Shown: positions 41,950 to 50,202 of the stretch, piece by piece
Layout: the number at the start of each line of letters is the position of its first letter
Position numbering within the stretch: position 1 is the stretch's first letter
Source of the DNA: Veillonellales bacterium
GTDB lineage: Bacteria > Bacillota > Negativicutes > Veillonellales > Dialisteraceae
Direction: 5' to 3'
Assembly (NCBI GenBank): GCA_944390485.1
Contig: CALXPQ010000003.1
Location: 1-64,000 of the forward strand
DNA length: 64,000 bases
The notes under the pieces: model-generated
Databases searched by the model: none
Told to the model about the DNA's origin: nothing
Seen by the model: the letters and a program-made list of their open reading frames with translations, nothing else
Program-made: the position numbers and the translations under genes

Positions 41950-41988
41950 TCAAAAAAGCGGACGTCCTGAGACTGCCCGCTTTTTTGA
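41950..41988 (+). terminator. Terminator inside the fab operon, behind acpP
   Basis: TCAAAAAAGCGG (41950-41961) / CCGCTTTTTTGA (41977-41988) with T6: a full terminator between acpP and fabF. Confidence 0.85.
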
Positions 41989-42114
41989 GGTATTGTCGCA
42001 CAGCGTCCTCACAGGAATTTCGAATTTCATGTCATATCAGGTCAGGGAAGCGCAGCGGCGGCGGGGCCGCCCGGAGCGGGGCTTCCGGAGCATTGCAGAA
42101 AGGTGTTGCATCAT

Positions 42115-43359
42115 ATGAAGAGAAGAGTCGTTATCACAGGGATCGGGGTCGTATCCCCCGTAGGCATCGGAGTGGAAGCATTCTGGAACAATCTGCTCGC
42201 CGGCAAGTCCGGCATCGGGCCCATCACGCAGTTCGATGCGGAAAATTTCCCCGTCAAGATCGCAGGGGAAGTGAAGGATTTCGACGCCGTGCAGTATGTG
42301 GGCGATAAGAAGATGGTCCGCCACATGGATCGGAACGCGCAGTTCGCGGTGGCGGCGGCGCGCATGGCGGCGGAAGACGCGAAGCTCGACATGGCGGCGG
42401 AAGATGCCGGCCGCGCGGGGACGATCATCGGCACGGGCATCGGCGGCATCTCCATGATGGAAGAGACCGTCCGCAAGATCGAGAGCCGCGGTCCGGGCAA
42501 GGTGAGCCCCTTCGCCGTCCCGATGATGATCGCGAACATGGCCTCCGCCCACGTGTCCATCCATTTCGGCCTGCAGGGCCCGGTGCTGACGGACGTTACC
42601 GCCTGCGCTTCCGGTACGAACGCCATCGGCCAGGCGGCCCGCATGATCCAGTACGGCGACGCGGACATCATGTTTGCCGGCGGCACGGAAGCGGCGGTCT
42701 GCCCCAGCCCGATGGCGGGATTCGCGGCCATGAAGGCGCTCTCCTCCCGGGACTGCCCGCCGGAAGAGGCGTCCTGCCCCTTCGACGCGCGGCGCGACGG
42801 CTTCGTCCTCGGCGAGGGCAGCGGCGTGCTCATCCTTGAAGAACTGGAACACGCGAAAGCGCGCGGCGCGCACATCTATGCGGAATTTGCGGGCTACGGC
42901 ACGAACGGCGACGCCTATCACATCACGGCGCCCCGTCCGGACGGCACGACCCAGCTCCAGTGCATGCGGAACGCGCTGGCCGACGCGGGCATCGCGCCGG
43001 AAGACGTGGACTACATCAATGCGCACGGCACGTCCACCCATCTGAACGACATGAGCGAGACCGCCGCGGTGAAGGAACTCCTGGGCAAACACGCCTACGA
43101 GATCCCCATGAATTCCATCAAGTCCATGACGGGCCATCTCCTCGGCGCGGCCGGCGCGGTGGAAGCGGTGGACTGCGTGCTCTCCATGACTCATCATAAA
43201 GTGCATCCCACCATCAATCTGCAGGAAAAGGACCCGGCGTGCGACCTGGACTACGTGACGGAAGGGGCGCGCGACGTGGACATCGACGTGGCCATGTCCA
43301 ATTCCTTCGGATTCGGCGGCCACAATGCGGTCATCGTACTGAAAAGCTATAAAGAATGA
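42115..43359 (+). CDS. fabF: Beta-ketoacyl-ACP synthase II
   Basis: 414 aa condensing enzyme of chain elongation. Cys in VTACASGTNAIGQAA, first His in NAHGTSTHLND, second in KSMTGHLLGAAGAV. ATG 42115 follows GAAAGGTG. It lies 231 bp after acpP beyond a terminator and overlaps rnc by 4 nt (ATGA). No separate promoter is obvious. Confidence 0.96.
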   Translation: MKRRVVITGIGVVSPVGIGVEAFWNNLLAGKSGIGPITQFDAENFPVKIAGEVKDFDAVQYVGDKKMVRHMDRNAQFAVAAARMAAEDAKLDMAAEDAGRAGTIIGTGIGGISMMEETVRKIESRGPGKVSPFAVPMMIANMASAHVSIHFGLQGPVLTDVTACASGTNAIGQAARMIQYGDADIMFAGGTEAAVCPSPMAGFAAMKALSSRDCPPEEASCPFDARRDGFVLGEGSGVLILEELEHAKARGAHIYAEFAGYGTNGDAYHITAPRPDGTTQLQCMRNALADAGIAPEDVDYINAHGTSTHLNDMSETAAVKELLGKHAYEIPMNSIKSMTGHLLGAAGAVEAVDCVLSMTHHKVHPTINLQEKDPACDLDYVTEGARDVDIDVAMSNSFGFGGHNAVIVLKSYKE

Positions 43360-44108
43360 GCGCATCGGAAAGCAGGCGGAAAGCCCGTCTGGCCCGGCTG
43401 TGCCAATTCGCGGAAGAAAACAACATCCCCGTGCAGAATATCCAGCTCCTGAATACGGCGCTCACTCATACGTCGTATGCGAATGAGCACCGGAATGAAG
43501 TCATCCACGACAACGAGCGGCTGGAATTCCTCGGAGACGCCGTGCTGGATCTGGTGGTGGGGGAATACCTCTTCCTCCGCTTCCCGAACTGGCCGGAAGG
43601 GGAGCTGACCCGCGCGAAGGCCAGCGCCGTATGCAAGCCGGCCTGCGCGGAATGCGCGGCGAAATTCCACATCGGGGACTACATGCTCCTCGGCAAGGGC
43701 GAAGAGATGTCCGGCGGCCGGACGCGCATCTCCATCCTCGGGGACGCGTTCGAAGCGGTCATCGGCGCGATCTATCTGGACAACGATTACCAGACCGCGT
43801 CCCGCTTCATCCTGGGGCATATGAAGAAATTTCTCGACGCCATCGACCGCGGCGACTATGACCGGGACTACAAGTCCGATCTGCAGGAGCTCGTGCAGCG
43901 CCACGGCGATGTGGACATCCATTATGAAGTCGTGCGGGACGAAGGGCCGGACCACGACAAGACCATCTGGATGGAGCTGTCCATCAATGGCCGCCACATG
44001 GGGCGCGGCACAGGAAAAAGCAAGAAAGAGGCGGCGCAGCTGGCGGCGAAAGAAGCCATCGCGCGCATCCGCGGCGGGGAGACCTGGCCCCAGACGCCGA
44101 AGGAATGA
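43356..44108 (+). CDS. rnc: Ribonuclease III
   Basis: 250 aa. Cuts double-stranded RNA in rRNA and mRNA processing. Catalytic motif NERLEFLGDAVLDLVVG, DAFEAVIGAIYLD, and a C-terminal double-stranded RNA-binding domain (SDLQELVQRHGDVDIHYE... KEAAQLAAKEAI). Follows fabF as in many Firmicutes. Confidence 0.96.
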   Translation: MSASESRRKARLARLCQFAEENNIPVQNIQLLNTALTHTSYANEHRNEVIHDNERLEFLGDAVLDLVVGEYLFLRFPNWPEGELTRAKASAVCKPACAECAAKFHIGDYMLLGKGEEMSGGRTRISILGDAFEAVIGAIYLDNDYQTASRFILGHMKKFLDAIDRGDYDRDYKSDLQELVQRHGDVDIHYEVVRDEGPDHDKTIWMELSINGRHMGRGTGKSKKEAAQLAAKEAIARIRGGETWPQTPKE

Positions 44109-44131
44109 GCGCAGCTGCGGAAGGAGGCAGT

Positions 44132-44584
44132 ATGGCAGAAGTACTTTCTTCTCCGGAAGACATCGTCGCGCGGATCCGCGAGATCTACGCGCCGAACCAT
44201 TTCATGATGGATTATTTCCATATTTCCATCGATGAGATCCGCTGCGGCAGCGTCACGGTGAGCCTCCGCACGGATCCGGCGAAGCACTGCAACCACCGCG
44301 GCGTCATCCACGGCGGCGTCATGGCGGCGCTGGCGGATTCCGTCACGGGCGTGACCGGCGCGAGCATGGGCTGCATGGTCGTCACGGTGAGCATGACCCT
44401 CGACTACATCCGGAACATCCAGCCGGGGAAAAAGATGACCGTCACGAGCCACGTGCGGCACTGCGGGCGCACCACCATGTCCATCGCGGCGGAAATGCGC
44501 GACGAGGACGGCAAGCTCATGTCGAACATCCTCGCGTCCATGATGATCATCGACCACTTCCCGGAGATCCCGAAACACTGGTGA
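44132..44584 (+). CDS. Hot-dog thioesterase, PaaI type
   Basis: 150 aa. CNHRGVIHGGVMAALADSVTG carries the catalytic-loop pattern of PaaI/YigI-like acyl-CoA thioesterases, followed by TVSMTLDYIRN and an inner-strand repeat. Physiological substrate unknown. ATG 44132 follows AAGGAGG by 4 nt. 23 nt after rnc, so probably the last gene of the fab operon. Confidence 0.83.
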   Translation: MAEVLSSPEDIVARIREIYAPNHFMMDYFHISIDEIRCGSVTVSLRTDPAKHCNHRGVIHGGVMAALADSVTGVTGASMGCMVVTVSMTLDYIRNIQPGKKMTVTSHVRHCGRTTMSIAAEMRDEDGKLMSNILASMMIIDHFPEIPKHW

Positions 44585-44600
44585 TCCGGCGGGACGATAA

Positions 44601-44638
44601 AAAAGCACGGACCTGCAAAAGCAGGAACCGTGCTTTTT
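44601..44638. terminator. Bidirectional terminator
   Basis: AAAAGCACGG..CCTGC / GCAGG..CCGTGCTTTT; ends the fab operon and, on -, cobO. Confidence 0.86.
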
Positions 44639-44647
44639 CTGTGCCCG

Positions 44648-45229
44648 TCAGTCTTCGATGCCTTTCCGCGCCTCCACGCCGCGGTCGTAATAGTGGCGGA
44701 TCTTTTTCATCTCCGTGATGAGGTCCGCCGCGTCGAGGAGCTGCTGCGGTGCGTTGCGCCCGGTCACGACGAGCTCCGTCTCCGGCCGGCGCGCGGCGAG
44801 GATGCGGGCCGTGTCCTCCTCCGTGGCGAGGTCGTACCAGCAGGCCATGTTGTACTCGTCCAGGATGACCATATCGTAGCCGCCGGAGACCGCCTCCACG
44901 GCTTTGTCCACGCCGGCTTCGATCATGGCGCGGTACTCCGCCGGGGGATGGCCCGCGGGGTACACCGTGATCTGGTCGCCCCACGCGGCGAGCTGCTCCG
45001 CCGTGAGCATCCCTTCCTTCGCGATGAAGTAGGGCTTGCCCACCGTGAGGAGCGTGATGCCCGGGAGGGTCTGGAGCACCTTCTGCTCCGAATAGGCCAG
45101 CGATTTCATGAACTGGATGATGCACACCTTCTTGCCCGCGCCGGCGGCGCGCACCGCGAGGCCGATGGCCGCCGTGGTCTTGCCCTTGCCGTCGCCCGTG
45201 TAGACCTGGATATATCCTTTCTGTGTCAT
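44648..45229 (-). CDS. cobO: Corrinoid adenosyltransferase (CobO/BtuR)
   Basis: 193 aa. Adds the adenosyl group to cob(I)alamin or cob(I)yrinate diamide. P-loop YTGDGKGKTTAAIGLAVRA, IQFMKS, ILDEYNMACWYDL, and VVTGRNAPQQLLDAADLITE. AAGGAGGA before the ATG. Divergent from an SbmA/ABCD-type ABC transporter whose relatives carry cobalamin. Confidence 0.94.
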   Translation of the reverse strand: MTQKGYIQVYTGDGKGKTTAAIGLAVRAAGAGKKVCIIQFMKSLAYSEQKVLQTLPGITLLTVGKPYFIAKEGMLTAEQLAAWGDQITVYPAGHPPAEYRAMIEAGVDKAVEAVSGGYDMVILDEYNMACWYDLATEEDTARILAARRPETELVVTGRNAPQQLLDAADLITEMKKIRHYYDRGVEARKGIED

Positions 45230-45260
45230 GGGGTCCTCCTTTGTCCTGTGTGATGTCTCC

Positions 45261-45266
45261 ATTATA
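45261..45266 (-). promoter_or_regulatory. -10 box of cobO
   Basis: Minus strand TATAAT (45266 to 45261), 32 nt before the start. The 107-bp divergent region is too short for a cobalamin riboswitch. Confidence 0.5.
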
Positions 45267-45298
45267 CAATGATTTCCCCGCATGAGCGGCAGGGGCGA

Positions 45299-45307
45299 TG
45301 ATATAAT
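45299..45307 (+). promoter_or_regulatory. Extended -10 promoter of the ABC transporter gene
   Basis: TGaTATAAT, 29 nt before the start codon. Confidence 0.62.
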
Positions 45308-45336
45308 AAAAGTATTCTTTCTGAGGAGGACGGATT

Positions 45337-47055
45337 ATGACGAAGGCAAAGACGCAGGCGGCCTGGATGCGGGCGCTGTTTCGGCTGATCGGCGCGTACT
45401 GGAAGAGCGAGGAGCGGCGCGCGGCGTGGCTCTATCTCGCGGGCATGGTGGGGCTCACGCTGGCGGCGGTGTACATGACGCTGCTCCTGAACGACTGGTA
45501 CAATTCGTTCTACAGCGCGCTCCAGAACTACGACGCGGACGCGGTATACCATGCGTTCTTCACGTTCACGGGCCTCGCCTTCGCGCACATCGCCTTCTCC
45601 GTCTACGCGTACTACCTGCAGCAGAAGCTGTCGCTCCGGTGGCGGGACTGGATGACCCGGACCTATCTCGCGAAATGGACGGCCCATCAGATGTACTACC
45701 GCATGGAAATGTTCTCCGCCGGTGCGGCGGACAATCCTGATCAAAGGATCTCCGAGGACATCCGGCTTTTCACCAGCCAGACACCCGCCTTTTTCCTGGG
45801 CCTCCTCCGGGCGGCGGTGACCATCTTCTGCTTCATCTTCATCCTGTGGGACCTGTCGGAGCCGCTCTCCTTCACCGTGGGCGGGACGGAGTACCACGTG
45901 TACGGCTACCTCGTGTGGGCGGCGCTCCTGTATTCGGCGGCGGGCACCTGGGTGACGCACCGTGTGGGGCACCGCCTGATGGGACTGAATTTCGTCCAGC
46001 AGCGCTATGAGGCGGATTTCCGCTTCGGCATGGTGCGCCTCCGCGATACTGCGGAAAGCGTGGCCTTTTACGACGGGGCGAAAGAAGAGGAAGGCTACCT
46101 CCTGCGGCGCTTCCGCCTCGTCCTCGGGAATATGGCGGAGATCATCCGCAAGCAGAAGCAGCTCTCGTGGCTCACGAACTGCTACGGGCAGGTGGCCATC
46201 ATCTTCCCCTTCGCCGTAGCGGCGCCCCGGTACCTGGGGAAGGACATCTCTCTCGGCGGGCTCATGCAGATCGCGAACTGCTTCGGCAAGGTGCAGGAGT
46301 CCCTGTCCTACTTCGTGGACGTGTACGCCAGCCTCGCGGAATGGCAGTCCTGCGCGGCCCGTCTGCTTTCCTTCGACCATCATCTCCGGGAGATCCGCGA
46401 AGCCACCGACGAAGCGGCGGCCCGGCTCCATACGGAGGAGCGGACGGACGAAGCGGCGCTCCGCGGGGCGGACATCGCCCTGCCCGGCGGGCGGCTCCTC
46501 CTGCGCGGGGTAGACTGCCTCATCCGGGCGGGGGAGAAAGTGCTCATCAAAGGGCCGTCCGGCGCGGGGAAATCGACGCTCCTCCGCGTGCTCGCCGGAT
46601 TCTGGCCCTATGCCTCGGGCTGGATGGCGCGGCCGCCGGCGTCGGTGTCCCTATTCGTCCCTCAGCGGCCGTACATGCCCATGGGGACGCTCCGGGAAGC
46701 GGCGTCCTATCCGGGGCGGCCCGCCTCCGACAAAGCGCTCCGGCCGCTCCTCGCGGAATGCGGCCTGTCTCATCTGGCGGCGCAGCTCGATGAGGAGCGG
46801 GACTGGAGCCACGTGCTGTCCCTCGGCGAGCAGCAGCGGCTCGCTTTCGTGCGGATCTTCCTGCGGAAGCCCCGGTGGGTCTTCCTCGACGAGGCGACCT
46901 CCGCCATGGATGAGGACATGGAAATGAAACTATACGGGAAGCTTGCCTCGCGGCCCGACGTCACTGTGGTGAGCATCGGCCACCGGTCCACGCTCGACGT
47001 ATGGCACACCCGCCGGCTGGAAATCCGGCGCGATACATTGACACTGGAAGGATGA
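45337..47055 (+). CDS. ABC transporter, fused permease/ATPase of the SbmA-BacA/ABCD (YddA) type
   Basis: 572 aa. Six-helix SbmA/BacA-like membrane domain (residues 1-~330) with the family motif WMTRTYLAKW..NPDQRISEDI, then an ATPase: GPSGAGKSTLLRVLAG (Walker A), LSLGEQQRLAF (signature), WVFLDEATSAMDE (Walker B), SIGHR. Half-transporter, so it works as a homodimer. Relatives include mycobacterial Rv1819c and human ABCD4, both linked to cobalamin, and peptide importers. Divergent from cobO and 3 nt before an AEC permease. GGAGGA precedes the ATG. Confidence 0.88.
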   Translation: MTKAKTQAAWMRALFRLIGAYWKSEERRAAWLYLAGMVGLTLAAVYMTLLLNDWYNSFYSALQNYDADAVYHAFFTFTGLAFAHIAFSVYAYYLQQKLSLRWRDWMTRTYLAKWTAHQMYYRMEMFSAGAADNPDQRISEDIRLFTSQTPAFFLGLLRAAVTIFCFIFILWDLSEPLSFTVGGTEYHVYGYLVWAALLYSAAGTWVTHRVGHRLMGLNFVQQRYEADFRFGMVRLRDTAESVAFYDGAKEEEGYLLRRFRLVLGNMAEIIRKQKQLSWLTNCYGQVAIIFPFAVAAPRYLGKDISLGGLMQIANCFGKVQESLSYFVDVYASLAEWQSCAARLLSFDHHLREIREATDEAAARLHTEERTDEAALRGADIALPGGRLLLRGVDCLIRAGEKVLIKGPSGAGKSTLLRVLAGFWPYASGWMARPPASVSLFVPQRPYMPMGTLREAASYPGRPASDKALRPLLAECGLSHLAAQLDEERDWSHVLSLGEQQRLAFVRIFLRKPRWVFLDEATSAMDEDMEMKLYGKLASRPDVTVVSIGHRSTLDVWHTRRLEIRRDTLTLEG

Positions 47056-47058
47056 TCT

Positions 47059-48009
47059 ATGGAAGACTGGTCCCGATTTCTCATCGTATTTGCGGATATC
47101 CTCGCGCCGCTCCTCCTGGGCCGCGTCCTCCGCGCGTGGGGGCTCTCCCGGGAATGGCTGCGGCGCCTCATCCGGCTCAACGTGGTGGGGGCGTTCTCCT
47201 GCCTGTCAGTCATTTCTTTCTGGTCCCTTCATCCGTCGCCGGAGCTCCTGTGGCTGCCCCTGTCTATCGTGCCCATCTGCTTCCTGCCGCTCCCGCTGTT
47301 TTACCTGTGGGAGAAGCGCCGCTTCACCGATCCGCGCGATCAGGGGAGCTACCTCATCGCCATGATGCTCGGCAACATCGGCACGCTCGCCGGGCTCTGC
47401 TCGTACGTCCTCTACGGAGAGACCGGCTTCGCGTACATCCAGCTCATCGCCGTGCCGCAGATCCTCGTGATCGTCCTGTTCTGCTTCCCGCTGGCGCAGC
47501 GCTGCCACGACCGGTGGGCCCGGGCAGGCGAGGCCGTGCGGCAGAAGGCAAGTCTCCGGAACATGCTTCTCACGTGGAACCAGCTCCCCGCGGCGGGCGT
47601 CCTCGCAGGCCTTGCGCTCGGCGCGGCGGACGTGCCCCGGCCGGACGCGGTGTCGGCGGTCTTCACCGTCCTCATCCATGTCAGCGCCTGGATGGGCATG
47701 ATCCCTGTGGGGTACGACCTCGATATGGCGGGCGTCCGCCGGTACGCATGGAAGCTCTGGCCGATCTTTCCGGTGAAATTCCTGTACCTTCCCGTGTGCA
47801 TCAGCCTGATGACGCGGTGCATCACCGGCGACCCGGTCATTCTGTGGTGCGCCGTGCTCGCCGCCGCCGCGCCCACCGCCATCTTCGCCGTGGCGGCCTC
47901 CCAGCTCTACCGGCTGAACGTGGACATGGCCGAGTCCTCTTTCTTCACCACGACCGTCGCGTTCCTCTTCGTGGTCTATCCGGTCATCTGTTATCTTTCC
48001 TCCCTGTGA
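47059..48009 (+). CDS. AEC-family (auxin efflux carrier-like) permease
   Basis: 316 aa, about ten membrane helices in two halves; MMLGNIGTLAGLCSYVLYGETGFAY in the first half and SSFFTTTVAFLFVVYPVI at the end match the AEC/membrane-transport fold. Bacterial members export or import organic acids such as malate or malonate. Substrate unknown. 3 nt after the ABC gene, so part of the same transcript. Confidence 0.75.
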   Translation: MEDWSRFLIVFADILAPLLLGRVLRAWGLSREWLRRLIRLNVVGAFSCLSVISFWSLHPSPELLWLPLSIVPICFLPLPLFYLWEKRRFTDPRDQGSYLIAMMLGNIGTLAGLCSYVLYGETGFAYIQLIAVPQILVIVLFCFPLAQRCHDRWARAGEAVRQKASLRNMLLTWNQLPAAGVLAGLALGAADVPRPDAVSAVFTVLIHVSAWMGMIPVGYDLDMAGVRRYAWKLWPIFPVKFLYLPVCISLMTRCITGDPVILWCAVLAAAAPTAIFAVAASQLYRLNVDMAESSFFTTTVAFLFVVYPVICYLSSL

Positions 48010-48063
48010 GCGCAGTGCGCCGCTCTTTTTGATAGAATAAAGAAAAGGAGAGGAGGAGCCTCG

Positions 48064-48308
48064 ATGAGAGATCTGCTGGAAATTCCCGGCGTGGGGAAGA
48101 AAATGAAAACGTATCTGGAGGCCATGGGCATCCGCTGTGTGGAAGACCTCGCAGGACGGGACCCGGAAGAACTGTACCGGCGGGACTGCGCCCTCCGCGG
48201 ACAGCCCGTGGACCGGTGCGCCCTCTACGTATACCGCCTCGCCGTCTATTTTGCGGAGACCGCCCCGACCCGGCAAAATGCAAATGGTGGGCGTGGAAAG
48301 ACAAATGA
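48064..48308 (+). CDS. Cdd1-like helix-hairpin-helix protein, apparently frameshifted
   Basis: The first ~66 residues (LLEIPGVGKKMKTYLEAMGI... RDCALRGQPVDRCALYVYRLAVYFAE) match the small Cdd1/pathogenicity-locus HhH family. After C-run 48263-48266 the frame departs: read as found it goes on to 48399, through the rpsD terminator and into rpsD antisense. Shifting by one base at the C run restores the family ending PDPAKCKWWAWKDK and a stop at 48306-48308, just before the terminator. Either a one-base deletion or a sequencing error. GAGGAGG precedes ATG 48064. Confidence 0.7.
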
Positions 48309-48317
48309 GCATAAAAA

Positions 48318-48346
48318 AACAGGGTACCCGAAGGTATCCTGTTTTT
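48318..48346. terminator. Bidirectional terminator between Cdd1-like gene and rpsD
   Basis: AACAGGGTACC (48318-48328) / GGTATCCTGTT (48333-48343), A run before, T run after. Confidence 0.86.
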
Positions 48347-48361
48347 GTTTTGGGGTTCCAA

Positions 48362-48955
48362 TTACTTGGAGTACAGTTCGACGATGTACGTTTCGTTGAC
48401 TTCGTCCTTGTACGGGAGTTCCTCACGGAGCGGCATGCGGGTGAGGGTCGCGGTCCAGTTGTCGAAGCTCTTTTCGATGTACGGGAGGTCGAAGGTCTTC
48501 AGTTCCTGGAAGGACTGCTTGAACATGTCGTTCGTGCGGTATTCTTCGCGGAGGGAGATGACCTGGCCCGGGCGGACCGGATAGGACGGGATGTCTACGC
48601 GCTTGCCGTCCACATTGATCAGGCCGTGGTTGACCATCTGGCGGGCCTGACGGATGGAGCGGGCGAAACCTGCGCGGTAAACGAGATTGTCGAGACGGGT
48701 CTCGAGCAGGAACAGCAGGTTCGCGCCGGTGACGCCTTCCATGCGGTTCGCTTTATCGTAATAGCGATAGAACTGTCTTTCCAGGACGTTGTACATCGCT
48801 TTGACTTTCTGTTTCTCTGCGAGCTGAGCGCCGTATTCGGACTGTTTCTTCTGACGGGCGTCAGCGGGCTGCCGTTTTAACGCTTTCGAATGGCCGTAAA
48901 TGTTTACGCCGAAACGTCTGCATGCCTTAAAACGGGGATTTCTGTTTGTTGCCAT
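48362..48955 (-). CDS. rpsD: 30S ribosomal protein S4
   Basis: 197 aa. Early 16S rRNA-binding protein. [17 protein letters not shown] start with a single Cys (zinc-free form), S4 RNA-binding domain [48 protein letters not shown] before the ATG. Stands alone with a perfect consensus promoter; the ~60-nt leader may bind S4. Confidence 0.97.
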   Translation of the reverse strand: MATNRNPRFKACRRFGVNIYGHSKALKRQPADARQKKQSEYGAQLAEKQKVKAMYNVLERQFYRYYDKANRMEGVTGANLLFLLETRLDNLVYRAGFARSIRQARQMVNHGLINVDGKRVDIPSYPVRPGQVISLREEYRTNDMFKQSFQELKTFDLPYIEKSFDNWTATLTRMPLREELPYKDEVNETYIVELYSK

Positions 48956-49017
48956 TTAGATATCACCTCTCTGAAAATTACGCTGCCGGTATGGATTTTT
49001 GAATAGACAGCTTATAT

Positions 49018-49046
49018 ATTATACCGGCTGGCCCCCGGTTTGTCAA
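49018..49046 (-). promoter_or_regulatory. Consensus promoter of rpsD
   Basis: Minus strand TTGACA (49046 to 49041), 17 nt, TATAAT (49023 to 49018): perfect sigma-70/A consensus. Confidence 0.92.
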
Positions 49047-49049
49047 TTT

Positions 49050-49310
49050 TCAGAAAAGTTCCAGCACGGCGAGGAAGATCGTGCCCGGCACGCCGAAAAG
49101 GGCCACCACCACGGCGTCGAAGAAGCTCCAGTCCATGTGCACGATGTGGAACGCGTCGAGGAAGAAGTAGAGCATGCCCCCGGCCACGATGTTGCCCAGG
49201 AAGGGCGCGACAGCGCAGCCGATGAACTTCACGAGGAGCAGCACGAGCCCCGCCGCGAAGAGGAAAAGAAAAACGATGAGCGCCAGGCTGAATCCGGCCA
49301 CAGCTGCCAT
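49050..49310 (-). CDS. BofA-family (pro-sigmaK-processing inhibitor-like) membrane protein
   Basis: 86 aa with two to three membrane segments and the family pattern LLLVKFIGCAVAPFLGNIVAGGMLYFFLDAFHI then VALFGVPGTIFLAVLELF. In Bacillus BofA restrains SpoIVFB during sporulation; homologues in non-sporulating Firmicutes have unknown roles. ATG 49310 preceded by AAAGGGGTG. Downstream of recR as in B. subtilis. Confidence 0.8.
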   Translation of the reverse strand: MAAVAGFSLALIVFLFLFAAGLVLLLVKFIGCAVAPFLGNIVAGGMLYFFLDAFHIVHMDWSFFDAVVVALFGVPGTIFLAVLELF

Positions 49311-49408
49311 GAGAGACACCCCTTTCTGCAAATTCCGCGGTCTCTTTCTATTTCTATTATATAAAATATTTCTAAACGCTCCAAGGCAGTCCGGGAAAAT
49401 GAGCAAGC

Positions 49409-49441
49409 AAAAAACGCAGGGGACGCGCCTCTGCGTTTTTT
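49409..49441 (-). terminator. Terminator of the dnaX-recR cluster
   Basis: AAAACGCAG (49411-49419) / CTGCGTTTT (49431-49439), T6 on the minus strand. It separates bofA, whose own promoter I could not identify. Confidence 0.83.
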
Positions 49442-49442
49442 A

Positions 49443-49601
49443 TTATTTTACGTAGTAGTACAGGATCGCCGCGCCGATGGCGACGGCGAGGCCCAACCGG
49501 AGCAGGAAGGTGAAAAGGCCGATGAGCTTGAAGATGAAGTATACGGCGATGATCGCCACGGCTCCTGCGATGACGGGATTGCCTGTGATGAGTGCCTCCA
49601 T
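49443..49601 (-). CDS. Small membrane protein, 52 aa
   Basis: ATG 49601 to TAA 49445-49443. Starts MEALITGNPVIAGAVAIIAV and ends AIGAAILYYYVK; two hydrophobic stretches around FKLIG. AAGGAGG directly upstream, inside the end of recR, so co-translated with it. It occupies the place of yaaL in the B. subtilis recR-yaaL-bofA order but does not resemble YaaL. Function unknown. Confidence 0.72.
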   Translation of the reverse strand: MEALITGNPVIAGAVAIIAVYFIFKLIGLFTFLLRLGLAVAIGAAILYYYVK

Positions 49602-49611
49602 GACAGCCTCC

Positions 49612-50202
49612 TTATAATTCTCTCCGATTTTCTACCGCGCCGGCGAGCGTCTGGCTGTCGGCGTAGCCGATGTCGCCTCCGGCGGGGAGCCCCCGGGCGA
49701 TGCGGGTGACGCGGATGCCTGTCGGCTTGATGAGCCGGGACAGGTAGAACGCGGTGGCTTCGCCTTCCGTGTCGGGGTCGGTCGCAAGGATGACCTCTTT
49801 CACTTCGTCGCTCTCGAGGCGGGCGAGGAGCTCGCGGATGCGGAGCTGGTCGGGGCCGATGCCGTCCAGCGGGGAGAGCGCCCCGTGGAGGACGTGGTAA
49901 AGGCCGCGGTATTCGCCGCTCGCTTCGAGGGCCTGTACATCCGGGGGCTGCTCCACCACGCAGATGACGGAGCGGTCGCGCCGGTCGTCCGCGCAGATGC
50001 TGCACGGGTCGGATACGGCGAGGTTGCAGCAGATGGAGCAGTAGCAGCTCTCTTTCCGGGCGGTCTCGATGGCGGAAATGAATTCGGCCACTTCGCTTTC
50101 CGGGCGTTCCAGCATGAAGTAGGCCAGCCGGCGGGCGGTTTTGACGCCGATGCCGGGCAGGCGGCGGAACTGAGCGGCTACGTTTTCGAGGGCGTCGTTC
50201 AT
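49612..50202 (-). CDS. recR: Recombination protein RecR
   Basis: 196 aa. With RecO/RecF loads RecA at gaps. HhH (FRRLPGIGVKTARRLAYFM), zinc finger (CYCSICCNLAVSDPCSIC), Toprim domain (ICVVEQPPDVQALE..., LATDPDTEGEATAFYL), and a final Walker-like GLPAGGDIGYADSQTL. Shares one base with the ybaB stop. Confidence 0.96.
   Translation of the reverse strand: MNDALENVAAQFRRLPGIGVKTARRLAYFMLERPESEVAEFISAIETARKESCYCSICCNLAVSDPCSICADDRRDRSVICVVEQPPDVQALEASGEYRGLYHVLHGALSPLDGIGPDQLRIRELLARLESDEVKEVILATDPDTEGEATAFYLSRLIKPTGIRVTRIARGLPAGGDIGYADSQTLAGAVENRREL

Noticed and set aside
45230..45336. Cobalamin riboswitch upstream of cobO or the ABC gene
   Set aside because: Only 107 bp separate the genes and no B12-box-like sequence is visible.
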